Positions 33,268 through 43,990 of a DNA stretch of 64,000 nt are shown piece by piece. The stretch is taken from contig CM061918.1 of the NCBI GenBank assembly GCA_031002005.1, positions 62,716,531 through 62,780,530 of the forward strand, in the 5' to 3' direction. Under the pieces are notes generated by a model that was not told the DNA's origin, did not search any database, and saw only the letters and a program-made list of their open reading frames with translations. Made by a program: the position numbers and the translations under genes. Every line of letters begins with the position of its first letter. The first letter of the stretch is position 1. The stretch is from Vandiemenella viatica (taxonomy: Eukaryota; Arthropoda; Insecta; Orthoptera; Morabidae).

Positions 33268-34395
33268 TCTATATTCAACGCCGAGAAAGCCTGCCCTCTT
33301 ATATACCCTATCCTACTCTTCGGACCATGAACCATGGGCTCTGTATTGTTTGAAACTCCATCAAAATTCTACCTGTAGTTTTTGCAGGACCTAATGGAAA
33401 GTGGATACTAATTTACCATCATTTATATATTAATTTTTCAGCGTTTTGACAGTACATCAAAATGAAACATTAAGTTTTACTACTGGACCGTAGGCTGTAA
33501 GTTATTTTAAACTCCATAAAAATCCGACCACAGAATTTTTTAAGTGAATCCCTTTTATGAAAACAGATAAAAATTTTCAAAAATAATTGATTCATTTTCT
33601 GTAGGCCATTAACTGTCTTCGAAACAAATTTTTACCGAAATATCTTAAATGCAGGCTACAGACTTTTTTTGTAGTTACTAATAGATATATTATTGATAAT
33701 TAGACTTATCCATAAGATCCGACCAAATATGAAAGCAATAAAGAAGATTACTATTTATCATAGAAAAAAGAAAAGTTCCTCAAAGAAAACCATACCAAAA
33801 GTAAAAAATAAAAAAATAATAAAAATAAAAAAATACAAATTATATTTAATGGTTGCATCGTTGTAGACCACAAAGCTCGTCTGCCAATAAAATGTTGAAG
33901 CTGGAAATCAGTTTTTTATGACAGGAATACAGCAATATCAGAAGTGTTATCTGTAAAGTAGGTGTTAAATGTAAGAGCGTTAATACGTACTACAGTTAAA
34001 AGGCAAATCTTCATTGAATCTCTCATGAGTGTTTGGAGTGTGATGCAGCCTCGATACGCCACAGCTAAGATTTTCAGTTTACTTTCTCGTGCGTTAATGA
34101 TGTTCCATCCTTCGGAATATTCTTCCGTCCCTAATTATTTCTATATCTAAAACAGATCATCGGTATTCAGATTCTAGAAGACTTCCTTTCGGCACTCAGT
34201 CTTCTCAAAGCTTATTTCTGAACCCTACTTTCTACATTGTTTGTCAAGTTTCTGAATCTTGTAGCTTTCAGCACAGTTCCAATTACAGGTTGCTCATCAG
34301 GAAATAATAATGTGTAGAGAGAACTAACCCGATTATTAGGCAGTTTTTTTACCCGAGTTTAAACTGATAGAGGTGTTTTTTTATTTATTTATTTA

Positions 34396-34531
34396 GGTCA
34401 TTAGAGGTGGGATGGGACTGGGGACAAGGAATGGGAAGGAAATTCGCCTGGAATGATTTGGGGAAATCATGGAAAGACCAAATCTGGATGCCCGAACGGG
34501 TATTCGAACCGGCGTCCTCCCAAATGCGATG
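34396..34531 (-). mobile_element. SINE-A copy, partial, minus strand
   Basis: GGTCATTAGAGGTGGGATGGG begins it and GTATTCGAACCGGCGTCCTCC covers the B box. The outermost head and a stretch around GGAAGGAAATTCGCC are missing. A (TTTA)n tract lies on the tail side. Confidence 0.7.
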
Positions 34532-35621
34532 CTTTTATATCTTGACAAGCAATCTGTAACTACACTGGGTGGCTGGAGTTTCATAAGAAAAATAAATGTA
34601 GTTCCGCTTTACCCTCTGTGATTACCGGCTTACTTTAATGTGGCCACTAGAGAGGCGAATTGCGCGGCGTATTGAAACTACCAGTTACGAGCCCGAAGTG
34701 GGCTCGGAAACTCCCCACCTCCCCCACGTAGCATAGCGTAGCTTACCAGCCACCCCTTTCCCCCCCTCCCACCAGACCAAGCTATGTAGTTTATGGACGC
34801 TCCCTACGAGTCCCCCTGCCAATAATACGAATGCCATATGCTGTTGGTTCTATTAACTCATGGAACAGGAAAGTGTCTGTCATAAGTCAAGTTTATAGTG
34901 AGTTCTGAAACATGACATGTTTCACTCAGCTGACCACGGCAGTCTTATCAGCTGTGACAGAGAAAACACTACCAACGTGTGCTCGACACAAACTGAGGAC
35001 ATACGGTGACAAAACAAATACTTTGGAGGAAAGTGCAGGTGAACAGGCGGTAGAGGGAAGTATTGTGTTTATTTCGATCCAGTTAGCGGTATCGTATTAT
35101 TTTTAAATTGATTCTTAGCCCAGTTGTTTCCTGCAGACTGCTTGCTGTGCCACCCGTCAACAAAGTGTTGTATTTCTGTTATAACTTTCGCACTCTACAT
35201 CAGAGAAAACACAACGAATTAATACATAAAATTTCCGAAGTAGCAAAATTGGGAAGTAAGTGTGCACCGGAGCATACGCATCATCACGATTAAATTAATC
35301 CAATAAACTCCGCTTCAGACAACAACAAAAAAGTATTTTTTGGAGTTATTTAAATTAAATACTCAGCAAAGTGCATTCAAAAGATAAGAAAACAGTTTAT
35401 TAACATAAAAGTATTAACACTTTACCTTTTTACGTACAATATTTTATGTCAGAATTCAATTATATTTAATTTTGTTTGTTTGTTTGTCATTTTGTATAAC
35501 TGATACAAAAATATCGTTAGATTGAAAGGACAAAAAAATTTTCTAGAGTAATCTAGCATTTTACTACTATAATCCAGCTATTCGAAGCATTTGTCCATGA
35601 GATGATTTATTGACAATCATT

Positions 35622-35895
35622 GCGGCGGCTCAGCGATTAAGGTGTCTGACTGGAGATCGAAAGCTCTCCGGTTCGAACCCCAGTCTCTGCGGGGATTTTC
35701 AAAGGCACTTAAACCAACCTTCACCTCTGGCACATCTTGTTCTGTAATGTGAAGTGCGCCAGAACGCTTCCGTTGTTTCGGATTCCACGTTTAACTATAG
35801 GTCCCCTATACTAGGTGAGACTACCGGGTTGTGTTAGGCTACATGGTTATAATAGGAGCGGGGCTATAATAGAGGCGGTTTGCGCAGTCGGAACC
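35622..35895 (+). mobile_element. SINE-B copy
   Basis: It has the head GCGGCTCAGCGATTAAGGTGTCTGACTGGAG, the B box GGTTCGAACCC and the body GGGGATTTTCAAAGGCACTTAA, TGTGAAGTGCGCCAGAACGC and GATTCCACGTTTAAC. Confidence 0.72.
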
Positions 35896-36276
35896 GCACA
35901 AGATTATAATCGTTGCAAAAGCAGCTCTTAGTGGGAACTGCAGAAAGATTTTTCTTTTAACATAATATTAAACAACTAATGTGTTTTACGGCTACTGATA
36001 ACTACTGTTGTGCTCGGCGCGGTTGCGTTTCAGCCACTCAGGCGTTGCGGTGAGGCCACCTGGATCCCGGTCACCCGCGGATCCACTTTTAATTTTTCCT
36101 AAATTTTTAGCACTGTACATGCTCCGTTCGCGTGAAAACGTCACTTGTGACTGGTCACATCTTCAAGGTACATGCGACGCCATGTCTTAATCAATATATT
36201 TCTTACATACTAACACATTTCGACTCTACACAACTAAGTAATTTAAGCCACTAGTGTTTATGGTTCACGACATTTC

Positions 36277-36526
36277 CACTGAGCGTGGTGGTGTAACGGC
36301 TAGCGTTCTGGCCTCGCATTCGGGAGGACGGCGGTTCGAATCCCCGTCCCGACATCCAGATTTGGGTTTTCCATGGTTTCCCAAATCACTCCAGGCAAAT
36401 GCCGGGATGCTTCCTTCAAAAGGCTATGGCCGAATTCCTTCCCATTCCTTGCCCCCCATCCATTCCCGTCTCTAAAGACCTCGCTGTTGAGAGACATTAA
36501 GCAGTTTTTTAAAAAAAAAAAAAAAA
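36277..36526 (+). mobile_element. Young SINE-A copy with A-tail and 11-bp target duplication
   Basis: It is flanked by CACGACATTTC at 36266-36276 and 36527-36537. The head GAGCGTGGTGGTGTAACGGC, B box GGTTCGAATCCCCG and tail AAAGACCTCGCTGTTGAGAG end in a run of A. It is the cleanest full-length copy and a good reference for the subfamily. Confidence 0.92.
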
Positions 36527-36537
36527 CACGACATTTC

Positions 36538-37949
36538 TCTTTCATTTGTTCGACAGTATAAATTTTCTGATTAGAATAACAACTTTGCTGCCCGAGGACC
36601 TTCCTTGCTTTCGATATTTACTCCCAGCTAACTGCTTAATTATTATCATTATTTATTGCAATGTAAATGTTAAAATTTCCCTACAGACTTCCTAATGACT
36701 AGGGTTCGGATCTCTATGGCGAGTCATATTTTTTTCCTGCTGTAATGCTGAATTAAACACTGATTGAACGTTTCTGATTGTATTTAATATTGTATAAAAA
36801 TGTATATTTAGGCCATTTTACTAGTCTTGGTCATATTACGATAATATTTACGATAATTTGGTCATAGTTTGAGGAAACATCTGGTAATTTTTAATAGCAC
36901 CGGGAATTCACTAGAAGTTATAAATGAGAAGAACTTAAGATAATTATTCACAGAACTGTATTCCTATTATACACTGGAGGGAAAAAACAAAACTAATTGT
37001 AACTGAATTGGTCAGAATTCACCAGTCAAGAATTAAAGTTATACGTTATTGTCAAACTGTGAACGTTGATGTTCGGCCGGCATTTTAATGTCGGCAATGC
37101 AGGCAGTATGCGTGTGTCGCGCCGCGTCAGTCAATGTCTCACTGTCGCAAATACTTATGAAACTAATCCTCAGTCAGTGTTAAACCTGCATTAGATCAGT
37201 GAGTACAAAACAAAATTTTCTGAAAGTGCAAAGTTCCAGAGTTACGTAAAGTATTTTAGTGCAGACGAAAGAGTACTACGTGAAATTAAAGTGACTTTAA
37301 CAAAGCGATTTAAATTTTATTTTCCACTGGTGCAATGAGTGCACGGAAGCAAATTATGCTGTTTACATGAAAGCGACACTAATAGATAAAATAAATGATG
37401 TGTGATTGAGCATATTTTAATGTAAAGTAAATTTAAATGTTTGGTCATATTTTCTCAATTTAAGTAATATTTACCCGTTTCTAAGGTCATTAAGATCCGA
37501 ATCCTAACTCATCTGCGTATAACATTGCGTGTCGCCATTATTTCACACGGATACATGCACCAGTATGTTTAGTTGCTTTTTTTTATTGTTTATTAGTTGC
37601 TGATTGTTTATTTATATTCGTTAGAAATAGATGGTTTCATTATATTTTCTGATCTCTGTTATAGTGAGAAAAGAAATACAGAATAACGTTTATTCGCGAT
37701 ACAGTAAATGTATCAGTGCTCATACGATATTGTTTGTTTATATTCGGTCAATGTAGATGGTTTCATTACACTCTCTGATCGCTGTTGTCGTAAGAAAAGA
37801 AATAATGGATCACGTTTATGTCGCTATACAGTGAATATTATAAGACGGTAAGAGCGCTTTACGTTTTTACTAATTTTCATTTTTAAAGTGAAACTTTTAT
37901 TCCATCGCCTGAAATTTTTTTCGTCCATCTATCGCATGTCGCATTACAG
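36538..37949. other. DNA upstream of the ACE promoter
   Basis: AT-rich with a small CpG-rich stretch at 37070-37150. Two similar stretches (37555-37690 and 37725-37815, sharing TTTATATTCG...GATGGTTTCATTA) are an imperfect direct repeat. Enhancer function is unknown. Confidence 0.4.
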
Positions 37950-38065
37950 CCGGCCAGGCGCATGCGCGCAGGTATCACGTGACCTAGTGCTGCGGCTGAG
38001 GCCTCATGTCCGTTAACACTCAGTTGAGATCTGTCTGGCGTCGACTATAGTTGAACTGAAGCAAG
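37950..38065 (+). promoter_or_regulatory. Candidate core promoter and 5'UTR exon of the ACE-like gene
   Basis: This short CpG-rich island stands out from the AT-rich surroundings. It contains a palindromic GCGCATGCGC (37958-37967, NRF1-type) and an E-box TCACGTGA (37975-37982). An arthropod initiator TCAGTT follows, with A+1 at 38022. At +28 to +32 from that A lies AGTTG (38049-38053), which fits the DPE consensus RGWYV at its required spacing. No TATA box is needed in this arrangement. A splice-donor-like AAG|GTAAT at 38065/38066 would end a 44-nt noncoding exon that could splice to the acceptor just before the ACE start codon at 38701. Motifs and spacing are seen. Promoter function and the splice are inference. 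Confidence 0.5.
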
Positions 38066-38700
38066 GTAATCGGCAACTGACCTGGACCAAACGCGAATTT
38101 CGCGTTGTGCCCGTTTGAGTTAGCTACAACGCGTTCTGGCCTTTTTGTTGTTGTAAGGGCCATAACGCGAATGACGTGTTGTGGCCGTTTTCAAGAAACT
38201 TAGAAAGCATTTTGGACGGTTTCTTCGCTCAGTAACCGTTTTACGTCTTTGGGCTAGTCTCTTTTTTTTATTTTTATTATTTTTATTTATATAAGACTGG
38301 AGGTTTTCTCGGCGTTGCAAATGAATAAAATTTTATCGGGTAACTAGCCGAGTTAGTCTGTCGATTATACACGACGTTTCGGTGATCACATATCTGCCGC
38401 CTTTATTTTATGCAAATATCCCTATAAAGATTACGCAAAACTTAATCATTTTCTGTATCTTCAGCCATTCCAGTATTCTCGCATCCGTTTACTGATGGCA
38501 AGTTTTCTCCCTTCTGTTCAAGTTGCGCTGGTCTTCTTGGCTTTGATTTCTGGCACGACTACCCAGATGTGTATTTTTTGTCTGAAGATTTTGCGATCTT
38601 TATTATTTTTATTTTGAAGCTTATTGCTTATTTGTCCGGGAGATACCGTGCAGTTTGATGGCAGTGTTGTGTATGCTGAATGTGCCGGTTCTGTTGCAGG

Positions 38701-38907
38701 ATGCTCCGCGTGGCTGTGGTGGTGGTGACGCTGTGTGGGGTGTGGGGCCTGGACCCCGAGCAGGAGGTGCGCGTGGTGGAGCCCGAGCAGGAGGCCAGGG
38801 ACTACCTGCACCAGATAGAGGTCGAGTACTCGCGCAGGGCCACCATATCCACCCTGGCCGAGTGGGCCTACGCCTCCAACATCACCGACTACAACCTCGA
38901 GAGAAAG
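38701..38907 (+). CDS. Ance: ACE-like peptidyl-dipeptidase, first coding exon (signal peptide and N-terminus)
   Basis: The exon encodes the first 69 residues of a secreted M2-family metallopeptidase (angiotensin-converting-enzyme-like). Family members remove C-terminal dipeptides from peptides; in insects they act on haemolymph, gut or reproductive substrates. Residues 1-16 form a signal peptide (MLRV, hydrophobic VAVVVVTLCGVWG). The mature part contains the ACE pattern YLHQIEVEYSRRAT, then LAEWAYASNITDYNLERK; the W-A-Y-x-S-N-I-T segment is typical of insect ACEs, and N60 is a glycosylation sequon. An acceptor (ttctgttgcag, ending 38699) leaves a single G before the ATG, and the donor is AAG|GTCAGT at 38907/38908, phase 0. 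The exon is GC-rich, unlike all flanking DNA. It joins the exon at 51236 in frame. Which ACE paralogue it is remains open. Confidence 0.88.
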
Positions 38908-39105
38908 GTCAGTCACAGGCGGGTCTAAAGGTAGCCAGGGTGAAACATGACAGGGGTGGAGGGAAGAAACTAAGTTCAAGCGCGAAGTCTATCTTATTAG
39001 AGGAGTACAGAATTATTCGAAATTTCCGGAGGTTTTGTGGAACTGGAAACAGATTTTAAGTATCTGCTGTCATGATAGCCTGTAACACTCTCTCTAACGG
39101 TATAA

Positions 39106-39596
39106 GAGCGCGTCCATTAATTATGTTAGAAGTTTTTTCGGTAATCTGGACTTCTCCCTCTTCCTTGGTGAGCATTGGTGATCGTTGCTGATCATTGGTG
39201 GTCACTGGTGGTCATTTGTGGTCAGTGGTGATCATTGGTGGTCATTGGTGGTCATTGGTGGTCATTGGTGGTCATTGGTGGTCATTGGTGGTTATTGGTG
39301 GTCATTGGTGAATATTGGTGATCATTGGTGAACATTGGTGATCATTTGTGATCGTTGGTGATCATTGGTGATCATTTGTGATCATTGGTGAACATTGGTG
39401 ATCATTGGTGATCATAGGTGATCATTGACGAGCGGGGGACTCGTTCCTTGGTGAGCGTGTGGTTGGGGACCCACCTCCCACCCTCTTTTGGAGATCCTTT
39501 TTTTTAGTTCTGCTGTTCTTGAATATTGAAATGATGACGTGAGATTTCTGTGGACTCTTCTTCCCATTTGTGCTCACGTAATTAATGGACGCCTCC
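39106..39596. mobile_element. MITE expanded by an internal minisatellite, in the ACE intron
   Basis: The termini GAGCGCGTCCATTAATTATG and CTCACGTAATTAATGGACGCCTCC match the G-rich MITE family, and TAA flanks it at 39103-39105 and 39597-39599. The interior differs from other copies: a run of about 27 tandem units of roughly ten bases fills 39163-39432. Confidence 0.82.
39163..39432 (+). repeat. 10-bp minisatellite (GGTGATCATT-type)
   Basis: Units such as GGTGATCATT, GGTGGTCATT and GGTGAACATT are repeated head to tail. A block of GGTGGTCATT predominates in the left half and GGTGATCATT/GGTGAACATT in the right. The unit resembles the GGTGAGATCT arm of the surrounding MITE family, from which it probably arose. 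Confidence 0.9.
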
Positions 39597-39873
39597 TAAC
39601 TGGACAGTGGTGCTCAAATAGGTTATAACAGTTCTCGATTATAGTGGGTACTTAGTGCGATTAATTCAAGTACAGATATGTAAACAATTCACATTAAAAT
39701 CAGCTGTAGTCTTATTTAATTTCTAAGCCATCACCTCGTACAGTACTCAATATAAATTCGGGGGATTAGAAGCGAGTGAAACCTCAAGGTGAATCAATCT
39801 GTCAACTACTAACATTAAAGCCTCTTCCAGTGAATTAGAATGCTTACGTGTTAGCCAATGACGCTGCTTAGAC

Positions 39874-41005
39874 CAGGGGACCCCAATGTGGTCGATATCG
39901 ACCCAAGGGTTAATAAGAGTTATCCAAGAGTCGATTAATACTAAAGAGGATCAAGTAAACTGTCTAGGAAAACATGGGAATATTCCAACAAAAATTCGAA
40001 ATACAGATATGATCGACTACTGACTTTCTTAGATATAACGACCATAATTGCCTTTCATGTAAAAATGGAACTATTGACTGGCACGTAACAACTTGAAATA
40101 TTTTATAAACTTGCGAGTACTAAAAGAAAATGAAAAGATTTCTGTCCAAGATTTGGATATATGTATTAAACATCTCGATAAACTAAGAGAAGACTTTAAA
40201 CACATTTTGAAGACTTGGAGAATATGCACGTAACGGAATGGTTTGCTACTCCAATTGATTTAAAAATAGATAACAAAGGTAGTGAAACGGGGGCTTAGAA
40301 GATGAACTGATTGAAGTATGTGAAGATCCCAGAGCTAAAGCGTTACTTAAAAATAAAAATCTCGGTGAATTTGTAACAATATTGCTACCAAATACAGAGT
40401 GGAAGCCGTATCTTTCTACTTTGCATTCCCAACTTCATACATGTTTGAAGCTGATTTTAGCCATGCGAAAGCAATTTTGAGAAAATATAGAAATAGATAG
40501 AACCTAGAAAACCGTGCTGATTTACGACTAAAATTTAACAATTTTCATCCCCCCACTGATATCAACTATCTTAACAAGAAGGTGTGTTAACAAATTTTTA
40601 AGGTATTCAGTAGCAGGCCTATTCAATAGTAGTCGCAAAATGACAGTAAGAGTTTTTATTTTCATCCAATATAAAGTATGTTAAATTTTCAAAAATAATT
40701 GTGTATATTACGTTTATGACAGGTATAGCTTAAGAACTATAGGAAAATTTCCATCTATCCATAATTTTGTTATTATTTTTTAAGATTATAATAACAGTGG
40801 AAAATATCTCCTTTTTCTGTTACTGTTATTGGGTGGATTTTATATGATATGGGAACTATAAATTATTTCGTTGGGTTGTTATGGAGGTCTTCTTATTGCT
40901 TAGCATCAGAAATACCAAAAATGTTTTGATGTTTTTATTAAATACTTAATCTTGGAATTCAAATATTCTATTAAGGTGTGGACGGGATAATTTTGTGGAC
41001 CCCTA
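39874..41005 (+). mobile_element. hAT element remnant with transposase C-terminus
   Basis: The left end CAGGGGACCCCAATGTGG and the right end GTGGACCCCTA are inverted, hAT-like termini. Flanking 8-mers GCTTAGAC (39866-39873) and AATTAGAC (41006-41013) match at 6 of 8 bases, consistent with a decayed 8-bp duplication. The interior carries a broken + strand transposase of the ZBED5/SCAND3-like hAT group: THFEDLENMHVTEWFATP, FAFPTSYMFEADFSHAKAI (near 40420) and ENRADLRLKFNNFHPP, the C-terminal dimerisation region. Stops and frameshifts abound. The left terminus is the reverse complement of the right end of the hAT element at 45706-46344, so they are relatives. Confidence 0.75.
40150..40590 (+). 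pseudogene. hAT transposase C-terminal fragment (ZBED5/SCAND3-like)
   Basis: The longest readable stretch (about 40410-40590) has FAFPTSYMFEADFSHAKAI followed, after one stop, by NLENRADLRLKFNNFHPP and DINYLNKK. This is the end of hAT transposases, where the h-A-T dimerisation domain lies. Upstream (about 40200-40300) THFEDLENMHVTEWFATP and DLKIDNKGSE are readable. Several stops and a frame change show it is inactive. It lies inside the element at 39874-41005 in the ACE intron, in the same orientation as the gene. Confidence 0.72.
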
Positions 41006-41221
41006 AATTAGACAGTCTAATAATATTCTCAATACTTGACATTTCGAGCAACCAGCTCATGACAATGCCCTTTTGTCGCCAATCATTTGTTATTCTGGCA
41101 GGTATTTGGTAAGAATGGTCGCAAACAGATTGATCAAAAACATGTTCCTATATATCGTATGTCAAAGGCCAACTCGAACTGTTCTGAGGAGTTAAAAAAC
41201 GGTGCAGAAGAAAAGTCCTTC

Positions 41222-41442
41222 ATAGTCTGGTGAGAGACCGGTAACACTTGGTCCCGCCATTCGACAAGATGCTGGTTCGATTACCAGTCCGGCCAACCAG
41301 ATTTAGGTTTTCCATGGTTTCTTGAAATCTTATTAGGTGAAAGATGGGGATGGTTCCTTCAAAACCTCTGTGGCCAAATTTCTAGTCGTTTCTTGTACAC
41401 AATCATCTCACTCTTTAATAACGCCGTAGACGAAGAACAGTG
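41222..41442 (+). mobile_element. SINE-A copy in the ACE intron
   Basis: GTCTGGTGAGAGACCGG (head), GGTTCGATTACC (B box), CCAACCAGATTTAGGTTTTCC and GACGAAGAACAG (tail) are readable. It is diverged. Confidence 0.65.
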
Positions 41443-41444
41443 AA

Positions 41445-41834
41445 GATCGGGAAAAAACCAGACATAAAATGTAGTCTTCGCGGGTTTTCCGCCGTATGTT
41501 GTTGAAATGCGACAACGAGCTTTCGGCGGCTGACTCTGCCGCCATCTTCCGGCGGCGCCTCGCCACCTCTCTGATTGCAGGGTGAATGTTTCAGAAGGGA
41601 CAGAGCCGGCTTCCACGCGTCACGGAGCCAAAGACCCGTATCCCTGTTGACCGTGTTGTTGTCCAGCCGTATTTCTATTGCTTCTTTGATGACTGACTCC
41701 CAGTAGAAGGAGCACTTGGCCAGTACCTTTACATTGCCCAAGTCCATTACGTGGCCGTTTTCAATAACATGCTGGGCGACTGCAGCTTTATCTATCTGGA
41801 ACATGTGGATGTTGCGTTCAATCTCAAACCAGAC
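41445..41834 (-). pseudogene. Penelope-like element fragment (GIY-YIG endonuclease region)
   Basis: The minus strand encodes FEIERNIHMFQIDKAAVAQH, VIENGHVMDLGNVKVLAKCS, YWESVIKEAIEIRL, VNRDTGLWL and DAWKPALSLL. This matches the C-terminal region of Penelope-like retroelements downstream of the GIY-YIG motif (KSAVAEH...GH.IDF...T.ILAK...R.VKEAIEIRL..N.FNRD.G). The GIY-YIG start itself is missing. The 3' side contains CGGGTTTTCCGCCG and a TTTCGGCGG...CCGCC end sequence, resembling other Penelope ends here. It lies in the ACE intron, antisense to the gene. Confidence 0.78.
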
Positions 41835-42298
41835 ATAGTCCAGAACAGAAGGGACGACAGAAAACCGTATCGAAAGCCTCAGATTCTGGAATAAATTATT
41901 TAAAATTTAGAGTCAGACTTATAATCGAGTAGTTTGTAGTAAGAAATTGGGTTGTTGGTCAGCAAACCAATATACTTGTATAATAGGATTAAAAATCGGG
42001 AACAGCTACAGGGGCATCTGCGCACGATATAAAGTTGCGTAGATCAACATGAAATGAAGATAAATGCCAGATTCAGCTTGTTGGTTACATAGATAGGACA
42101 AGGTTTTGTTTGAATATAAAGTGAGGTAGCAATTATTTGCTGAAAGCATGAACTGTGAATATCTTGACATTTAGTAGGTAGATGTTTCAAAGTCTTGTAT
42201 CTACTAGAGAGGATGATGCGGGGCTGTACTAAATTTAAATATATGTAAACAAAAATTGTTCTCGGGTTTTCTGCCGGATAAGTTCTTCTGTCCATAAC

Positions 42299-42330
42299 GT
42301 TTCGGCAGAAACCTCCGCTGCCTTCATCAG
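42299..42330 (-). ncRNA. Hammerhead-ribozyme-like core on the opposite arm
   Basis: On the minus strand CTGATGA (42330-42324) is followed by a perfect GGCAG...CTGCC stem and then GAAAC (42303-42299). It mirrors the core at 42419-42450, with a better stem II. Confidence 0.48.
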
Positions 42331-42418
42331 GTGAGATGTCATAGCGAAGTTACCACTGCGACGACACCGACAGTCGGTGCTGTGTTGTCGCAGTGGTACC
42401 TTCGCTGTGACATCTCAC

Positions 42419-42450
42419 CTGATGAAGACAGTGGAGGTTGCTGCCGAAAC
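42419..42450 (+). ncRNA. Hammerhead-ribozyme-like core
   Basis: CTGATGA (42419-42425) is followed by a GACAG...CTGCC stem with one mismatch and then CGAAAC (42445-42450). These are the conserved catalytic boxes and stem II of a hammerhead. Such ribozymes are known in the terminal repeats of Penelope-like elements. Stems I and III and the cleavage triplet were not resolved by eye. Confidence 0.45.
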
Positions 42451-43194
42451 GTTGTGGACAGAAGAACTAATCCGGCAGAATAACCAGAAGAATTTGTCAG
42501 CCATAGGCCGAGAAAAATTTAATTCTTACACATATATATTGATAAATCATTTATTTTGCAAAATTTTCTTTCGGGCGTTACATATGGATCAACCACAACA
42601 AAAATTCAGTTGAAAAAAATTATAGCGAGTATTGGTGATTTCCTGTATTTTTGCTAATTTTACGTTATAATTCCATCTGGACGATAAGAACTAAAATAGT
42701 GCGCAATTGTAATATCTTAGGCTTTCAGAGACATAGACATACAGACAGATAAACAAATGAGAGATTCTGTCTTTCATTCAGAACGTACGGAACGATAAAA
42801 ATTAACAGATCTTGTTAGTTACGCGTAGTTAGTATGTCACAACAGCTCTTTAACACATCTGTGTTTAACGGCACACCTGTAACTGGACGGGTATAAACTT
42901 GAGTCAACATCGCTTACTTGCAGTCTAACTTTAAGTACAGTTTGTCACACTCCGGGTGATGTCACCACGATGCCAATTACGGAATATTGTTTCTCCCGAG
43001 TTTTTGCTGAGAGCGCTGGCATAACGCCGATACTTCTCACAGACTTGAGGTTGCTTTTTATGGCTGCAAATTGTCTGTGGGAATGTGAGCCGGCGCTACA
43101 GGTCCCCGGTTTGAATATGGCTTCGGGAGCCTCCTGTTTCAGTCGACCTGTTGTGTTCATCTTACCGAACATAGAGGGTAAGCAGTCTGGGGTT

Positions 43195-43310
43195 GGATCT
43201 TCATTCCGGCAACCCACATTTCGGTTTTACACTGTTTCCGAAAATCAATCTAGGATAATGCCTCAATGGTTCCTTCAAAAGGCCTGGCCGAATTCCTTCC
43301 ATTCTTTGTC
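43195..43310 (+). mobile_element. SINE-A fragment
   Basis: TTGGATCTTCATTCCGGCAACC through GGTTCCTTCAAAAGGCCTGGCC match the SINE-A body. The head and the tail are lost. Confidence 0.55.
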
Positions 43311-43357
43311 TCTCTCTCTATAAATTTATTTATTTATTTATTATTATTTTTTTTACT

Positions 43358-43565
43358 TATGGCTTTACGCCTTGTTGACATTGAGGTCATTAGAGGCGAG
43401 ATGGGACTGGGGACAAGGAACGGGAGGGAATTCGGCCATGGCCATTTGAAGAAAGCATCCCGGCATTCGCCTGGAGTGATTTGGGGAAACCACGGAATAC
43501 CCAAATCTGGATGCCCGGACGGGGATTCGAACCGGCGTCCTCCCGAATGCGAGGCCAGAACGCTC
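43358..43565 (-). mobile_element. SINE-A copy, minus strand
   Basis: GGCTTTACGCCTTGTTGACATTGAGG starts the copy and GGATTCGAACCGGCGTCC covers the B box. The outer head is cut near 43565. A (TTTA)n tract precedes it. Confidence 0.78.
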
Positions 43566-43660
43566 TCTAAATTAATGCAAGCTGTACAGATTTCTTTGTC
43601 AAAGAACAGTTAACCCTAAAAAAAAAACTTGATTTAACTGTAACCGTGTAGTAAGAACGG

Positions 43661-43990
43661 AGACTTTCCTGGCTATAATTGCAATGAAGTCTTCACGGGT
43701 GTACCACCGCATTCTGTTGTGAAAACTCGATATTTCGGCTACTAGCTCCGCCGTCTTCCTCAGTTGCGAAAACATATGTAGTGGTCTGCTAACCTACAGA
43801 TAATGAGGTCAGCTGACCGCTATATCCTGGATTATTCCTATCGTTCCTGCCCATATGGTCTAACAGTTATTTCACTCTGACTGTTAAGCGCTATGTTTGG
43901 GGCAATCTACCGTCTAAAGGTACTGATGCCAATAATTAGCTTCCACAGGTAATTTCGAGTTTTTCAGAGTCGGCAGATGAAATTATTGAA
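43661..43990 (-). mobile_element. Penelope-like end fragment
   Basis: It starts GGAGACTTTCCTGGC and TCTTCACGGGTGTACCACCGCATTC, as at 51555. A TTTCGGCTACTAGCTCCGCCGTCTTCCTCAG block follows: on the minus strand a degenerate CTGAGGA...CGAAAT hammerhead-like core. No coding sequence was recognised after it. Confidence 0.5.

Larger units (their letters stand above)
33268..36265. other. Mostly anonymous DNA
   Basis: Apart from the SINE-A at 34396, a MITE end relic at 34770-34805 and the SINE-B at 35622, no features were recognised. Confidence 0.4.
42240..42485. repeat. Penelope-like end: about 240-bp palindrome with two hammerhead-like cores
   Basis: The sequence is nearly symmetrical around 42366: GAAACCTCCGCTGCCTTCATCAGGTGAGATGTCA on the left reappears reverse-complemented as TGACATCTCACCTGATGAAGACAGTGGAGG on the right. 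The outer parts, TTCTGCCGGATAAGTTCTTCTGTCC and GGACAGAAGAACTAATCCGGCAGAA, also pair. It appears to be two head-to-head ends of Penelope-like elements. Each arm contains CTGATGA and GAAAC in hammerhead order. Confidence 0.75.

Noticed and set aside
36277..36526. tRNA gene suggested by GGTTCGAATCC boxes here and at many other sites
   Set aside because: The tRNA-like parts continue into conserved SINE bodies, recur many times and are flanked by target duplications.
37070..37210. Alternative ACE promoter with TCAGTC motifs
   Set aside because: No DPE at the required spacing and no splice donor leading to the coding exon; evidence is weaker than at 38022.
38655..39059. 134-codon frame overlapping the ACE exon
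   Set aside because: Out of frame with the ACE protein, arginine/glycine-rich because of the exon's GC content, and continues into the intron.
39163..39432. CRISPR-like array
   Set aside because: Units are ten bases, directly adjacent and without unique spacers; it is a minisatellite in a eukaryotic MITE.
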